From the NCBI RefSeq assembly GCF_000143415.4, contig NW_003314353.1:123483-187482 (forward strand): DNA of 64,000 nt, written 5' to 3'. Positions 34,719 through 46,278 of this stretch are shown here, in pieces (within the stretch, counting starts at the first letter, position 1; the number at the start of each line of letters is the position of its first letter). The position numbers and the translations under genes are program-made. The notes beneath the pieces are model-generated. The model was not told where the DNA came from, ran no database searches, and was given only the letters and a program-made list of their open reading frames with translations. Origin of the DNA: Selaginella moellendorffii. Its lineage: Eukaryota > Streptophyta > Lycopodiopsida > Selaginellales > Selaginellaceae.

Positions 34719-37417
34719 ATGGATCAAGAGGCCCCGACCAATCCTGATCTCGTAGCGCCGCTGCTTGGCGTATCCGAGGATGATAAATCCAAGATCTTCC
34801 ACAAAGGCGTGTCGCATCTCTCAGTCTTCCAGACACCGGATAGGCTTTTCGAAAGCCTGGACTACGAGTAAGTTACTCTGTTCCTTTTCCTCCTGTTCCT
34901 GATCTGCCTGGATCCCAATTCCCCCGCAGGATCATCGAGAACGATCTCTTCAAACAGGACTGGCGAGCGCGAAAGAAGGAAGAAGTCTTCCTCTACATTG
35001 TCACCAAATGGGCCTTCGCGTTCCTGACCGGATTCATTATCGGTGCCGCCGCACTTATCATCAACTTCAGCGTCGAGAACATAGCTGGAGCCAAATGGCT
35101 TGTTGCGTCGAGCTACATGACCTCTGGCAGGTAGAGTCACTCGGTCGAACTCTGGCTCCAATTCTTTTCGTTTGCGATCCATCTTTTCCCCCCTCCAAAC
35201 CGTGCTGTTTTTCTCTTTAGGACCATGACTGCCTTTGCCATTTTCACCGCATTGAATACAGGACTGGTCTTCCTGGGAGCAGCCATGACTGTTTATCTTG
35301 CTCCATCAGCAGCCGGATCTGGAGTTCCAGAGAGCAAAGCTTATCTCAATGGGATTGATGCACCACGAATCCTGGAACCAATTACAATGGTCGTCAAGGT
35401 AAGCAAAAAGATAGATCTCCGAGGTAAAACAGGCACTGAAGATAATTACCTGTGGTCGCGTAGCTACTTGGAAGTATCTGTGTCGTCTCGGCAGGACTGT
35501 ATCTCGGTAAGGAAGGGCCACTTATCCATATCGGATCCTGCGTAGCATATTTCCTCGGCCAAGGTGGCTCCCTGCGCTATCATATGAACTGGAGATGGCT
35601 GCGAGTTTTCAAGAACGATCGAGACCGGCGAGATCTTGTTACCTGTGGCTGTGCCGGAGGAGTTGCAGCGGCGTTTCGAGCACCGATTGGAGGAGTTCTA
35701 TTTGCACTCGAGGAAGTAACTTCATGGTACGTTGTATCTTCCGCTCCGCTTTGTTTTCCTGATTCAAACCTGTAGGTGGCGGAGTGCTCTTTTGTGGAGA
35801 GCTTTCTTCACAACTGCCGTTGTCGCGGTCATGTTGCAGCTCGGCAAGCAATTCTGTGCCCAGGGAATCTGTGGTCTTTTCGGAGAAGGCGGTCTCATCA
35901 TGTTCGATATCAGCCACGCTTACGGCCAATTTGGACTGCTCGACTTGTTCCCCGTTGTCATCTTGGGAGTCCTCGGAGGAATCCTTGGCAGCGTCTTTAA
36001 CAAGCTCAACACTCGTGTCACCAAGTGCTACATCTACTGGTATCTCAGGTAAGAAACATTTCAAGTTTTCCTGCGAGAAATCAAACGCGGGGTTATTCAC
36101 AGAAAGCCACCATACGTCAAAGTTATACATGCCTGCTTGATGGCCATTCTCACGTCCGCCTGCTGCTTCTGGCTTCCATTTCTGGTTAAGTGCAGACCCT
36201 GCCCCGATTTATCTGATATTCCAGGATATAAATGTCCAACCCACGGACAAACAGGAAACTTCAAAGGCTTCAACTGTCCTGCCGGCCAATATAACGATCT
36301 CGCTGGCCTATTCTTCGCCACCAAAGATGACGCCGTTAGAAACCTCTTCAGTTTTAAAACGTACCGGGAGTATCACTACAGGTCCATTCTGGTTTTCTTC
36401 GGCGTATCCTTCATATTTTCCCTGATAACTTACGGGATTGCGGTGCCATCCGGCCTGTTTATACCGTTGATCATCAATGGAGCTTCACTGGGCCGGCTGG
36501 TTGGCATGATTATGACCACCACGACCGGCAACAAAATGGACGAGGGCTACTTCGCTGTTCTTGGTGCTGCAGCATTCCTCGGAGGAACCATGCGAATGAC
36601 AGTTTCTCTTTGCGTCATTCTTCTCGAGCTCACGAACAACATGCTGATGCTACCAATGATTATGCTGGTACTGCTTATTGCAAAAACGGTCGGTGACATC
36701 TTCAACTCCGCCATCTGGGAAATGTACGTCAGGATCAAAGGATATCCAATACTGGAAGCAAAACCCGAACCTTTCATGCAGCAGCTTACAGCCAAAGATG
36801 CGGTAACAACGTCCGTGGTTTCACTGTCGCCAGTCGAGCAAGTGTCAACGGTACTAATGGTTCTGAGGAACACAACGCACAACGCCTTTCCTGTCATCGG
36901 AGAGTCCAGCACGACTGGAAGGAAAGTTTTCCTGGGCCTGGTACTGCGATCACACTTGCTGGTACTGCTGAAAAACAAGGCCTTCCATTACGCATCAAGT
37001 GGCTCTGCAGAAAATTCGAAAATGTTACAGTTCACGGACTTTGCAAAACCAGCGACAGGGAAGTCTTTAAAGATCGAGGATATAGATTTACGTCCCGAGG
37101 AGGAGCTGGAGTTCATCAACGTCAGACACATCACAAACGGATCACCGTATACTGTCCTTGAATCGGCATCACTGGCCAAGGCCTACACGTTGTTCCGAGA
37201 CCTGGGACTTCGACACCTTTGCGTAGTTCCCCGTGAACCAGAGGTAAGATACCGCTTTCTCAGCCTTTGGTATAAGCTCTATAAGGCTCTGTGCTTGCAG
37301 GAAGAGCCGATCATCGGGGTGCTCACTCGACATAATTTTCTCCACGAGAATCTACAGAACATGTTCCCATATCTTATGCCCAAGAAACAAGCCGCCGGCA
37401 AAACCATTCTTATGTAA
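34719..37417 (+). CDS. CLC: CLC anion channel/exchanger, CLC-c-like
   Basis: Seven exons joined at GT-AG sites: 34719-34867, 34930-35130, 35221-35398, 35464-35726, 35776-36048, 36103-37243, 37301-37417. They give 773 codons, the usual size for plant CLCs. Selectivity motif GSGVPE (about 149-154) has Ser rather than the Pro of nitrate-selective CLC-a, so chloride preference is inferred. GKEGP (about 191-195) supplies the gating Glu, and the Glu pair in GGVLFALEEV (about 259-260) fits the proton glutamate of exchangers. About ten membrane helices are followed by two CBS domains (about 590-770; LGLVLRSHLLVLL, LGLRHLCVVP, GVLTRHNF). Plant members act on vacuole or Golgi membranes. The text is closest to the CLC-a/b/c/g group. 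Introns are 49-90 bp. Confidence 0.93.
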
Positions 37418-37636
37418 GTAAACCTCGAGACTTGTAAATGAAAGTCGCAAGCAAGATTGTTGAGCTCGAAAGCTTGGAGCTTTTGGACCAGTCGATTCGA
37501 GATTTTTCAGGCCCATGCATTATCACTGTCGCCTTCGAGCTTTTTGGTGTTGTCGTAAACCATTGAAGTTTCCTGCAACTGCCTACCCATTCTTTCCTGC
37601 TTCTTGCCCCTTCCTGTTATCCTTTCCTCACCAAAG

Positions 37637-39085
37637 TCACCGAGATCTACACAGGTATTTAATCCAAGCCTGTTCTGCCAAATGGTTGGTTAACATCGAA
37701 TCTTCATCAGCGTTGGTCAGAAAGACATTCGTTGAGTCTATCCATAGAACTCCAACGTCTAGCCCGGTCGGATAATCAGAGTCCTTGGGAATAACACTTG
37801 CGGCAATGTCCTGCGGTTGCATTTGAAGATCTTCCAAAACAGTCTCCGTAAATGCATGCCCCGTGTGATCGTAAAGTATGATAGATAGGGGTTGACCAGC
37901 CACTGGAAATAAAGAAAAGAAAGTGAATGATCAAATAATTAGACAACGGTATCACTCACCAGTATCTCTTGCCGCTTCAACGTCGCCAGAAAAATCACCG
38001 CCACATCCAAAGAGCGCAAACGTCCTACTTCTGAAGCAGTTCATGGGAACCAGCAGAAAGTACTCTTCACTACCTGCAAAGAACAAAAAAATCTTAGTGT
38101 GTAATAAAACACCGAAACACTTACCTTTAGCAGGAGTCACTGACGTGAGAATACTTCTACTGCAACCATTGCCGCCCTCAGACATTGACATTAACAGCTG
38201 ACGTGCTTGAGCGGGAGTAAGAACCCGAAGTTTGTTCTTTGTGGAGCCCGGTGGCCTTTCTCTTTCTCCGCCTTTCCACGCTGCACAATGTTTCCGTAAG
38301 TGAAGGTGAAAATGCACGAAAGAAGAAAAAACTCCTTACCTTGCAGGAGCAACGCTACTAACAAAACGATCAAAACCATGAAGAAGCTCCCACCACCAGC
38401 AAGAACCCTGTACAAAAGATAGACTTGGTCTTCGAGCCTTCTCACATATTCTCCCACGGTTGCATTAGCATACGCGTTTTGGAGCCTGGACTACACAGCA
38501 TTAGGAGAAAGAATCCATTGCTGGTGTACTTTACCTGCATGAAGCTAGAGCATCGTCCAGATATTCGACCTGTCCATCCCGAGAGCTCGATCGATCAGGC
38601 ATGAGCTCCACCAAGCTTCGATCTTCATGGCACTTGACAGTAGCAGCGGCCTTCTTCTCCAACTCACACTGCGCAATACTGATCTTCTTCTCACACATTT
38701 GCTTCCAGTAGGCGGCGTTCGCCAGTGATTTCTCTTGAGCGGAGACGAAGCGCAGCTCCAGCGCTATTTTCTCTCGATCGCACTCTTGCTGGCAATCCCT
38801 TCGCTTCTCCTCGCAATATTTCAGCCCATCCCAGCACGAACCTTTCTCCGCAATGCTGCTCGCGAGATCCTCCCGTGCCACTCGCGCCTGTCTCACGGCG
38901 TCCTGCGCCACCGCATTGCACCAGGAATCCACCAGCGGCACCACAAACCCTGGCAAATCCTTCCCTGTCTTCCACATCGCAGCATCGCACAGCGCCGATC
39001 CCTTCACTGCCAATCCATCGCCATGGGACCCGTGGACGATCGCGAGAGGAGCAAGAAGGCGCAAGACAACAAATATTGCGCGCAT
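37637..39085 (-). CDS. Unknown secretory-pathway membrane protein
   Basis: Five exons (minus): 39085-38535, 38485-38340, 38280-38125, 38073-37960, 37902-37637, giving 410 codons in one frame with GT-AG introns. Residues 1-19 (MRAIFVVLRLLAPLAIVHG) look like a signal peptide. A Cys- and charge-rich helical region follows (CEEKRRDCQQECDREKIAL; CEKKISIAQCELEKK). One membrane helix (FFMVLIVLLVALLL, about 215-230) precedes a basic stretch and a C-terminal domain with LFGCGGDFSG and SIILYDHTGHAF. I infer type I topology. I do not recognise the family. It is divergent from the alpha-tubulin gene, 181 bp apart, sharing a promoter with a telo-box-like AAAACCCTAGG. Confidence 0.75.
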
Positions 39086-39266
39086 TGCTCGTGAGCTCTA
39101 AAACCCTAGGAGTGACGTGGCGAGTGTGCGGCGTGGATGAATAGGATTGGCCCATTTCGTCCACGTCAATTGCGTAGCTTTTCTCGCGTTGTGTGAGAAT
39201 GATCAAAGGAGAAATCGCGCTCGTTCTAGCGCTAGGTCACAAATTCTAGCCGAGAAATCTCGCTAG
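39086..39266. promoter_or_regulatory. Short bidirectional promoter
   Basis: 181 bp separate the start codons of the minus-strand membrane-protein gene and the plus-strand alpha-tubulin gene. It contains AAAACCCTAGG (about 39099-39109), like the telo-box of plant growth-related promoters, and no clear TATA box. Confidence 0.5.
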
Positions 39267-41113
39267 ATGAGAGAGATCATCAGCATACACGTCGGGCAGG
39301 CAGGAATCCAGCTAGGGAATTCGTGCTGGGAGCTCTTCTGCCTGGAGCACGGCATTCAACCCAATGGAAAGGCGATCGATCGCAAGTAAGCGCGTGTCTT
39401 AATCCCCCGATTGCTCAAAGTTCCCCTCGAAATCTTCCTTCTCTTCCAGCGATCACCAGGAAGCCATGGCCGGAGCTACCAAGGAATCGTTTGGAACCTT
39501 TTTCAGCGAGGCGGCGTCCGCGACGAAGCACGTCCCAAGGGCGGTGATGGTGGATTTGGAGCCTACTGTGATCGATGAGATAAGAACTGGGAGCTACAGG
39601 GAGCTCTTCCATCCCGATCAGCTCATCTCTGGGAAGGAGGACGCAGCGAATAATTTCGCTCGAGGACACTACACAGGTATGTGATCGATCGATTGCTCCT
39701 AGAAATTCTTTTTCCCTCTTCCAGCTATAGTTGTGTTCTAGCTTTAGAACTCCATTGTGGTGATAGAAGTGCTCTAGAACACTATGGCTTTTCCCTCTTC
39801 TAGCTATAGTTGTGTTCTTCTAAGCCTCTAGCAGTATATAATTTGCTCTAGAACACTATGGTTTATATTTTTTACATAGTTCTAGCTAGCTTTTAACACT
39901 TTGGTACTAGCTAGTCCATGGCTAATGGTTGATTAACGTTATAGTGTTCTCCATTTTCCAGTTGGAAGAGAGATTCTGGAGCAGTGCCTAGACAGGATAC
40001 GAAAGCTCGCAGACAATTGCTCGGGGTTGCAAGGATTTTTGGTTTTCAATGCGGTGGGAGGAGGAACTGGCTCGGGTTTGGGAGCGCTCTTGCTCGAGAG
40101 ACTGACTTGTGACTATGGACGGAAGTCCAAGCTCGGGTTTTCCATATATCCATCCCCCAAGGTAAGAAGTTCCTTCTTACAAGGTGACCAAAAACTAAAA
40201 GTTCTTGGCAGATCTCCACGGCTGTTGTGGAGCCATACAACAGCGTTCTAGCAACGCACGCTCTACTCGAGCACTCAGACGTAGTCGCGGTTCTAGACAA
40301 CGAGGCCATCTACGACATATGCCGAAAGTCCTTGAACATCGAGAGGCCGAGCTACACAAACTTAAACCGCCTCGTCTCGCAAGTCATCTCCTCGCTCACG
40401 ACCTCGCTGCGATTCAACGGCGCTCTCAACGTAGACATCTCCGAGTTCCAGACCAACTTAGTCCCGTTCCCGCGGATCCACTTCATGCTCTCGTCCTACG
40501 CGCCGGTCATCTCGGCCGAGAGGGCCTTCCACGAGCAGCTCTCGGTTTCCGAGATCACCACGTCCGTCTTCGAGCCGGCGTCCATGATGGCCAAGTGCGA
40601 TCCTCGCCACGGCAAGTACATGGCGTGCTGTATGATGTACCGCGGCGACTTGACGCCGAAAGAAGTCCAGCAGGCGGTGTCAAACATAAGGACCAAGCGC
40701 TCGGTTCAATTCGTGGACTGGTAAGGCTCCAAAGCTTCGCTTTTGCTGGCTTTCAATCGATCTAACTTTTTTGCTCACTACTTCCAAGGTGTCCGACTGG
40801 ATTCAAGTGTGGCATAAACTACCAGCCGCCGACGGCGGTTCCAAACGGAGATCTGGCGAGAGTGAAGCGCGCAGTGTGTATGATCAGCAACAACACCGCG
40901 GTGGCGGACGTTTTCTCGCACATAAACCACAAGTTCGATCTCATGTTCTCCAAGCGCGCGTTTGTTCACTGGTACGTCGGCGAGGGGATGGAGGAGGGCG
41001 AGTTCTCGGAGGCCCGCGAGGACGTGGCGGCCCTGGAGAAGGACTACGCCGAGGTCGCCCAAGACGGCGACGAAGACGAGCAATCCCAAGTCAACGGAGC
41101 CGAAGCGTACTAG
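39267..41113 (+). CDS. TUA: Alpha-tubulin, divergent copy
   Basis: Five exons: 39267-39385, 39450-39676, 39962-40161, 40212-40720, 40789-41113 (459 codons; family about 450). The product starts [20 protein letters not shown] and has the GTP-binding loop GGGTGSGLG, the catalytic Glu in [23 protein letters not shown] and [13 protein letters not shown]. The C-tail is acidic and ends in Tyr, so it could be detyrosinated. The loop at about 33-50 ([18 protein letters not shown]) is unlike canonical plant copies: residue 40 is Asn, so the acetylated Lys40 is absent. RFNGAL replaces the usual RFDGAL. It polymerises with beta-tubulin into microtubules. All splice sites are canonical and the frame is intact. 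Confidence 0.95.
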
Positions 41114-41403
41114 AGTCACAAGTCAACGACGTTGACTTGACTGTGAAAGCCAACCGATATTCTCGGTGTAAAAAACTTCGTACAAATAAAACATTCCGTA
41201 CGAAAATATGTGGGTTCGAGTGTACGGTTTCGGCTCATAGAATATTCTATTTGGAGGGTAAGGATATTCTTCTAGTTTTTCGTACGGACCTTAATTCTTA
41301 GTGTTACGGAAACATCCCTTTGACATTCCGTACATAAAAGCCGTACACACCGAAAATTTAACACTCCCGATCGTTTTCTTTTCTCTTGCGCTGCTCCTAA
41401 CTT
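41114..41403. other. Intergenic between convergent genes, repeated CGTAC motifs
   Basis: 290 bp between the tubulin stop and the stop of GDSL lipase A. At least six copies of a CCGTAC/CGTACG-type word occur between 41187 and 41347, including ACATTCCGTAC twice. No gene. Confidence 0.5.
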
Positions 41404-42786
41404 TCAGGTCGACATCGCAATGAGCTGCTTGACATTGAATGGCGAGAGGTCGGAGGGCGGGCCATTGAGAAGCCTGTTGGTGATGAGCCTGTTAATGCTC
41501 TCGCTGGGATGGAACGCGTCCCAGAACACGTACTTTGTGCGGTCCGAGCACAGATTCGACAGCCCAGTGCACGTCAAGAGCCCGTTGTAGCTGCCTTGCC
41601 CGCAGCACGCCATGTTGGTGTACTGGAAGCCTGGAAGAGATGGACAAGTTTCACAGTGAAAACTTTAGATATTCACAGAGGAACTTGAGAGAAACTTGAG
41701 AGAAGCTTACAAACTTAGAGACCAACGTACCGTATTTGGATGGATTCTGGATGTACTCGTTGAGGATGTCGTAGCTGTTGACGTAGACAAATGTCGCTCC
41801 CTTGAGCTCCCGGTTGAGGCCCTCGATCATGGGTTTGAGCGCCGCATTGAAGCTCAGCGCGTGGTCATTGAGCTCCTGGATGCACTCGCCGGCTCTGGAG
41901 CTTCTCTGGAGCTGCGACGGGATACAGCCAATCGGTCCCATGTTGGACACGGTCACTTTGCGAGCGCCGAGGCTGTACACTGTCTGTAAAACCGGCGAGC
42001 GAGGAAAGGGAGTGGGGAATTAAAAGCAAAGGTGGGAAGGTAACAGCGACTTTACCTTGAGCTGGTTGCGCAGAGTCGCAATCAACAGCGCATTGAACTG
42101 CGATGGGGTGTACTGCCGAGCACGCTGCGCAAAGAGGAGTAAATAGTTGTTGATGTAGTCATTGCCACCGACTGTGAAGGAGTAAATCCCGTCCGAGATT
42201 AACTTCGCAGCTGCGGACGCTCCGGCCACAGCGGCCAGATCGCTTTTGTATTTTCTGAAGAGTCGGAATTGATCCGTCATTGTCAAGCGTTGAATCTGGA
42301 GATCAAGGAAGGACAAACGTGAAAACAAAAAAAAAATTCATTTGAGAAGTCGAAACGGAAGAGCTCACGAAGATGGTTCCAGTGTCGTCCAGGATCCCGG
42401 CTCCAGCCGACGCGAAGTTGACACCCAGCAGCAGATTCTGGCCCTTCGCCTGGGGATCCAAAACTGGGAGTATAGGCGGAGTCCCCATGTAATCACCTGA
42501 AACTCGAGATCATAGGTACGAAACTCCTCTATAGTGACAACTTACTCAACAGGTCTGATATGATCTTCCCGTTGCAGAAGCGGCCGGTGGCCGCGCTGTT
42601 CGGGAAGTCGATGCCGTTTGGTGCGAAGTTGGCTCGGGCGATAGAATTGATGAAGTTGTTGTTGCCAGCATCAACTAGCGAGTCACCAAACACGAACATC
42701 GCCTTCGCTTTGGACCTGCTTGCCGATCCAGCTGCCGCTACGGAGATGAGAAAAGTCAAGAGAACAAGGAGCTGGAACGCTTCCAT
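41404..42786 (-). CDS. GDSL esterase/lipase A
   Basis: Five exons (minus): 42786-42546, 42496-42369, 42295-42056, 41983-41731, 41630-41404; 362 codons, usual for plant GDSL enzymes. A signal peptide (MEAFQLLVLLTFLISVAAAG) is followed by block I FVFGDSLVDAGNNNF with nucleophile Ser36. Block III GGNDYINNY gives the oxyanion Asn, and the C-terminal WDAFHPS gives the Asp-His of the catalytic triad. Such enzymes are secreted and hydrolyse acyl esters, including cutin and lipid esters; the substrate is not predictable. A tandem paralogue lies directly upstream on the same strand with the same five-exon structure. All introns are GT-AG. Confidence 0.93.
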
Positions 42787-43182
42787 TGTCCTTCGCTGCC
42801 CTGTTAGACAACACTTAGCAATCCAGCTTGAATGCAAACCGATATATGACTTTCGTACCTCTCGATGCGAAAGGTTCAACCCACAGCCAGCTTCGAAGCT
42901 ACCGCATCGTACGTACGTCTGCAGCAAAATGGAGAGAATAGGAAGTGCAAGCTGCTCCTCGAAACCGAGCCTTATAGGCTTGAAACGGCTCTGAAGGAAA
43001 AAGAGAACAAACCAAGAGCATTTACCAGGCTCCATCCCACCACCACCACTTCCAGCTTTCTCGCTGCCATCGTCATTTGGCATACGTGACCAACCACCGT
43101 CATTGTTCACCCGGAACTAACTCAAGGCCTTGAATTCACGTGAAGATTATTAAATACACCGAGCAAACCGAGTTTGGTTGCG

Positions 43183-44529
43183 TCATGGAAGAGCTAGTAG
43201 CTGCCTGAGATTCATCGGGCTTATGACATTAGTACCACCAAACAGAGTTTGCTGAGCAATGAGAATGTTTGCCTTTTCGGTGGGATGGTAAGGATCCCAA
43301 AATACGTACTTGGTTCGGTCGTTGCAGATGGTAGAGAACGCAGTGCAGATAAAGAGGCCATTGTAGTTGCCTTGACCACAGCACGCTGAGTTGGATACTG
43401 TAAAGCCTGGGTCCAGCTTGAGCGTGTGAGCAAAACTTCAAAACAGGAAAAGAAAAACGAAAAACGAAAAACGAAAGGTCCTGATACATACCGTTTTTGC
43501 CTGGATTGGAGACCAAGTCTGAAAGAATGTCGTATGCGTTGACATATACAAAGAGAGCTCCTCTCAGTTCTCTGTTGAGTTCGTCAAGCATTGGTTTCAA
43601 TTTGGAGTTGTAGTCCCTCGCGTACTCGTTCAGGTTCTGGACGCATTGTCCGTTGACACCTCTCTGAGTTATTTGAGAGGGGATGCAGCCTATTGGACCC
43701 ATGTTGCCGACAGATATCTTGCGAGCTCCCATGTTGTACAGATCCTGTTGTTTCAATTCATCACTTCCGGCTAGAAACTCGAGTGGAGCTTGCCTTGAGT
43801 TGTTGCTTGAAAGTTGAGACGAGGAGAGTGTTGTACTGCGGGGGTGTGTACTGCCTTGCTCTGGCCGAAAGAGCCTGAAGATAATTGTTGATGTAGTCGT
43901 TTCCTCCAATTGTGAAAGAGTACAGGCCGGCTGCCACAATCCTATCTGCTGCTCGTCCTCCTACGAACGTCGCTAATTGGCCCTTGTACCGCCTGAACAA
44001 GTTGTATTGCTCAGAAACTCGCAAGCGTTGAACCTGGAAAGAAGAGTCTCCATCACATCCTTGAGCCGTGGACGCATTTTAACTTACAAACATCGCTCCT
44101 GTATCATCCAGAATCCCGGAGCCTGCAGAAGCAAAGTTTGCTCCCCTGAGAAGGTTCCTTCCAGTGTTCTTTGGATCTAGAATAGGCAGCACTGGCTCGG
44201 TCCCCATGTATTCACCTGCAAAAAGGTCATTCGGATCCGGAGAGCATCAGAAAACGCTTACTTATGTAGTCTGCCACTAGCCGGCCATTGCAAAATCTCC
44301 CAGTCCCGAGATGATTTGGCCAGTCCTCGCCATTGGGAGCAAAGTTTGCCTTCGCCAGAGAATTCAGGTAGTTGTTGTTCCCGGAATCCACCAGCGAGTC
44401 ACCAAAGATAAAGATCGCCTTTGCACCGCGGCCACCACGACCACCACGACCACCATTTCTGTATTTCGCGTGTGACGTTTCTGCGGCAGCGAGAAGGATG
44501 ACCAAGCTCAGAGCCAAAAGCTTCTGCAT
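43183..44529 (-). CDS. GDSL esterase/lipase B
   Basis: Five exons (minus): 44529-44262, 44215-44088, 44033-43794, 43744-43492, 43406-43183; 370 codons. Signal peptide MQKLLALSLVILLAAAETSHA, then a Gly-Arg insertion (GGRGGRGGRG, about 26-35) absent from copy A, then IFIFGDSLVDSGNNNY with Ser45, GGNDYINNY and WDPYHPT. Exon phases and intron positions equal those of copy A, so the two are tandem duplicates. The third intron (43745-43793) starts with GC: AACTCAAG|GCAAGC, ending AACAACAG; copy A has GT at the same place. The GC donor is needed to keep QQLK joined to DLYNMGARK. Confidence 0.92.
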
Positions 44530-45143
44530 GGTGGTGCTCCTTCTCTAGATCCCTCTTGGCGAGCCTCTCTTAAAGCGGTGTTATGGACAGAGACCATCAA
44601 TCCACCTGCATAAAAGAAGCAAATGAATCGTTACATCATGGACAAAGCTCATATGACAAAAAAACGTTATAACTTGCCAGTAGCTTTAGCTTGTGAGCTT
44701 GTGGAGTTAAAACCAAAGCTTGCCCATGGGCGCCAGTGGATCGACGCTGCGACCAAAGATCGCGAGGCTCTTCCATTGCGGATCACATGTAGTGTACTAG
44801 GCACGGCATACAGTGATAGCATTTCCTCGATTCAATGCCTGATATTGGGGTCCCTGTCAAGCCTTTAAGAGAAGAAATTTCTTGTCCAAGTTGATCTGCG
44901 CCAAGCCAAGCGGGATAAAAAAGACGATCGATTCATCAACTCTCTACCTGGCAGCGATTAGGGTCTTGAATCGATCTTCCAATCCCGCGCTAGCGCGAGT
45001 GGGCTCCAACATTGAAGGATCTCCCAATAGCTCTCTGGCTGCCAGGCACAATAATTCTAAAACCCAAGCGAGGTGGCAGTATCTCAGTGGTTTGATTTGA
45101 ATAGCCCGCCCATTGCTAATAATCTAGCTAGGGTTCTTCCCAA
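44530..45143. promoter_or_regulatory. Region between divergent GDSL B and phosphatase-like genes
   Basis: 614 bp holding both 5' regions. I see no TATA box beyond doubt and no further gene; the short ORF at 44623-44868 has no recognisable similarity. Confidence 0.35.
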
Positions 45144-46278
45144 ATGGCTATGGCGATGGCGATGGCGCGGTGCTGTGGCGTCGGATGTCCACGAAGGCGC
45201 GATATCGCGCAGCACAGGGATGAATTCTTGAATCTGGCAGTGATTAAGCGGTACTCGCAGAGATTGGCTACGGCGCTAGCGATTTCAGGGCTTGTCTTTG
45301 TCGCTCCGCCCGCGGACGTTCGTTTCTTCACATCGCCATCGTTTTCTGCGCCGGCATTCGCCAGTGGACTTTTCCAAATGCCTCCCACAAGATTAAAGAA
45401 CAGGCAAGTACTAGATGAAAATCTCTTCTTCTCTTTACGAATTTTGTCCTCTTATCAGATATTTTCTAGTGCGAGCTGGAGAATCGGAGTATGAGACCAG
45501 TGGAATTATTAACACCAATCCAGTCTCTAAAACTTCGCTAGAGAATGGCTTGTCCGAAGCTGGAAAGAAGCAAGCAGTGCAAGCTGCTGTGAAGCTCAAG
45601 AACTTGGGAGCATGCAAAGATAGTTGCTGGATTTGGCCTTCTATCACTCAGAGATCTTATCAAGCCGCGGAATTAATCGCCTATGTCAACGACATATCAC
45701 GTAGGTGCATATCTTTTTCCTATGTTCTTCCTTGTTCTTGTTTTGTGACCGCTTCTTTCCTTTTATTTTTTATTTTTTGCAGTCGAATTGTCCCAGAGTA
45801 TAGCTTTTTGGACGCTCGAGGACTCGGAGCATACGAGGGTAAAACTCTGGATGCTGTGAACGAGGTAAGCTAGTGCTTTTTCTTAGCCACTTTTCAATAC
45901 TGGTTCCACAAGGTTTATGAGACCGACGTCGTGTCGCTTCAATCACGACCTCCGCCAAACACAAATGGAACTCCCAACGAAAGTGTCGCTGACGTGTTTG
46001 TGCGCGTCACTCAGCTCATGTCCATTCTTGAGACGCAGTACGCTGGTGATAGCATTGTCATCGTTTCGCCTGATTCCGACAATCTCTCTGTTCTTCAAGC
46101 TGGTCTATATGGCTTGGATCTTCGCAGGTGACTTCTTTCTTCTTGTGTAGAATCGTTTTCAAGTTTTCAATTATACAGGCACAGCCAGCTTAGTTTTGCA
46201 CCTGGCGAGGTACGAGAAGTGGACATCAAATCTATTCCTAAACCTTCTGCGCCATTATCTGGTTATCTACCTAACTAG
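45144..46278 (+). CDS. Phosphoglycerate-mutase-like protein lacking the catalytic His
   Basis: Five exons: 45144-45403, 45459-45704, 45783-45864, 45913-46127, 46179-46278; 300 codons. The first 85 residues are Ala/Arg-rich and may be an organelle-targeting or signal-anchor region (LATALAISGLVFVAPP). The histidine-phosphatase core begins NRYFLVRAGESEYE: the usual R-H-G-E is R-A-G-E, so the phospho-accepting His is missing. Other blocks follow: GLSEAGKKQAVQAA, WPSITQRSYQAAELI, EYSFLDARGLGAYEGKTL, IVIVSPDSDNLSVLQAGL. From memory plant homologues have similar text, so this may be a conserved non-catalytic family; that is inference. Intron 1 (45404-45458) needs a GC donor, AACAG|GCAAGT. Confidence 0.85.
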
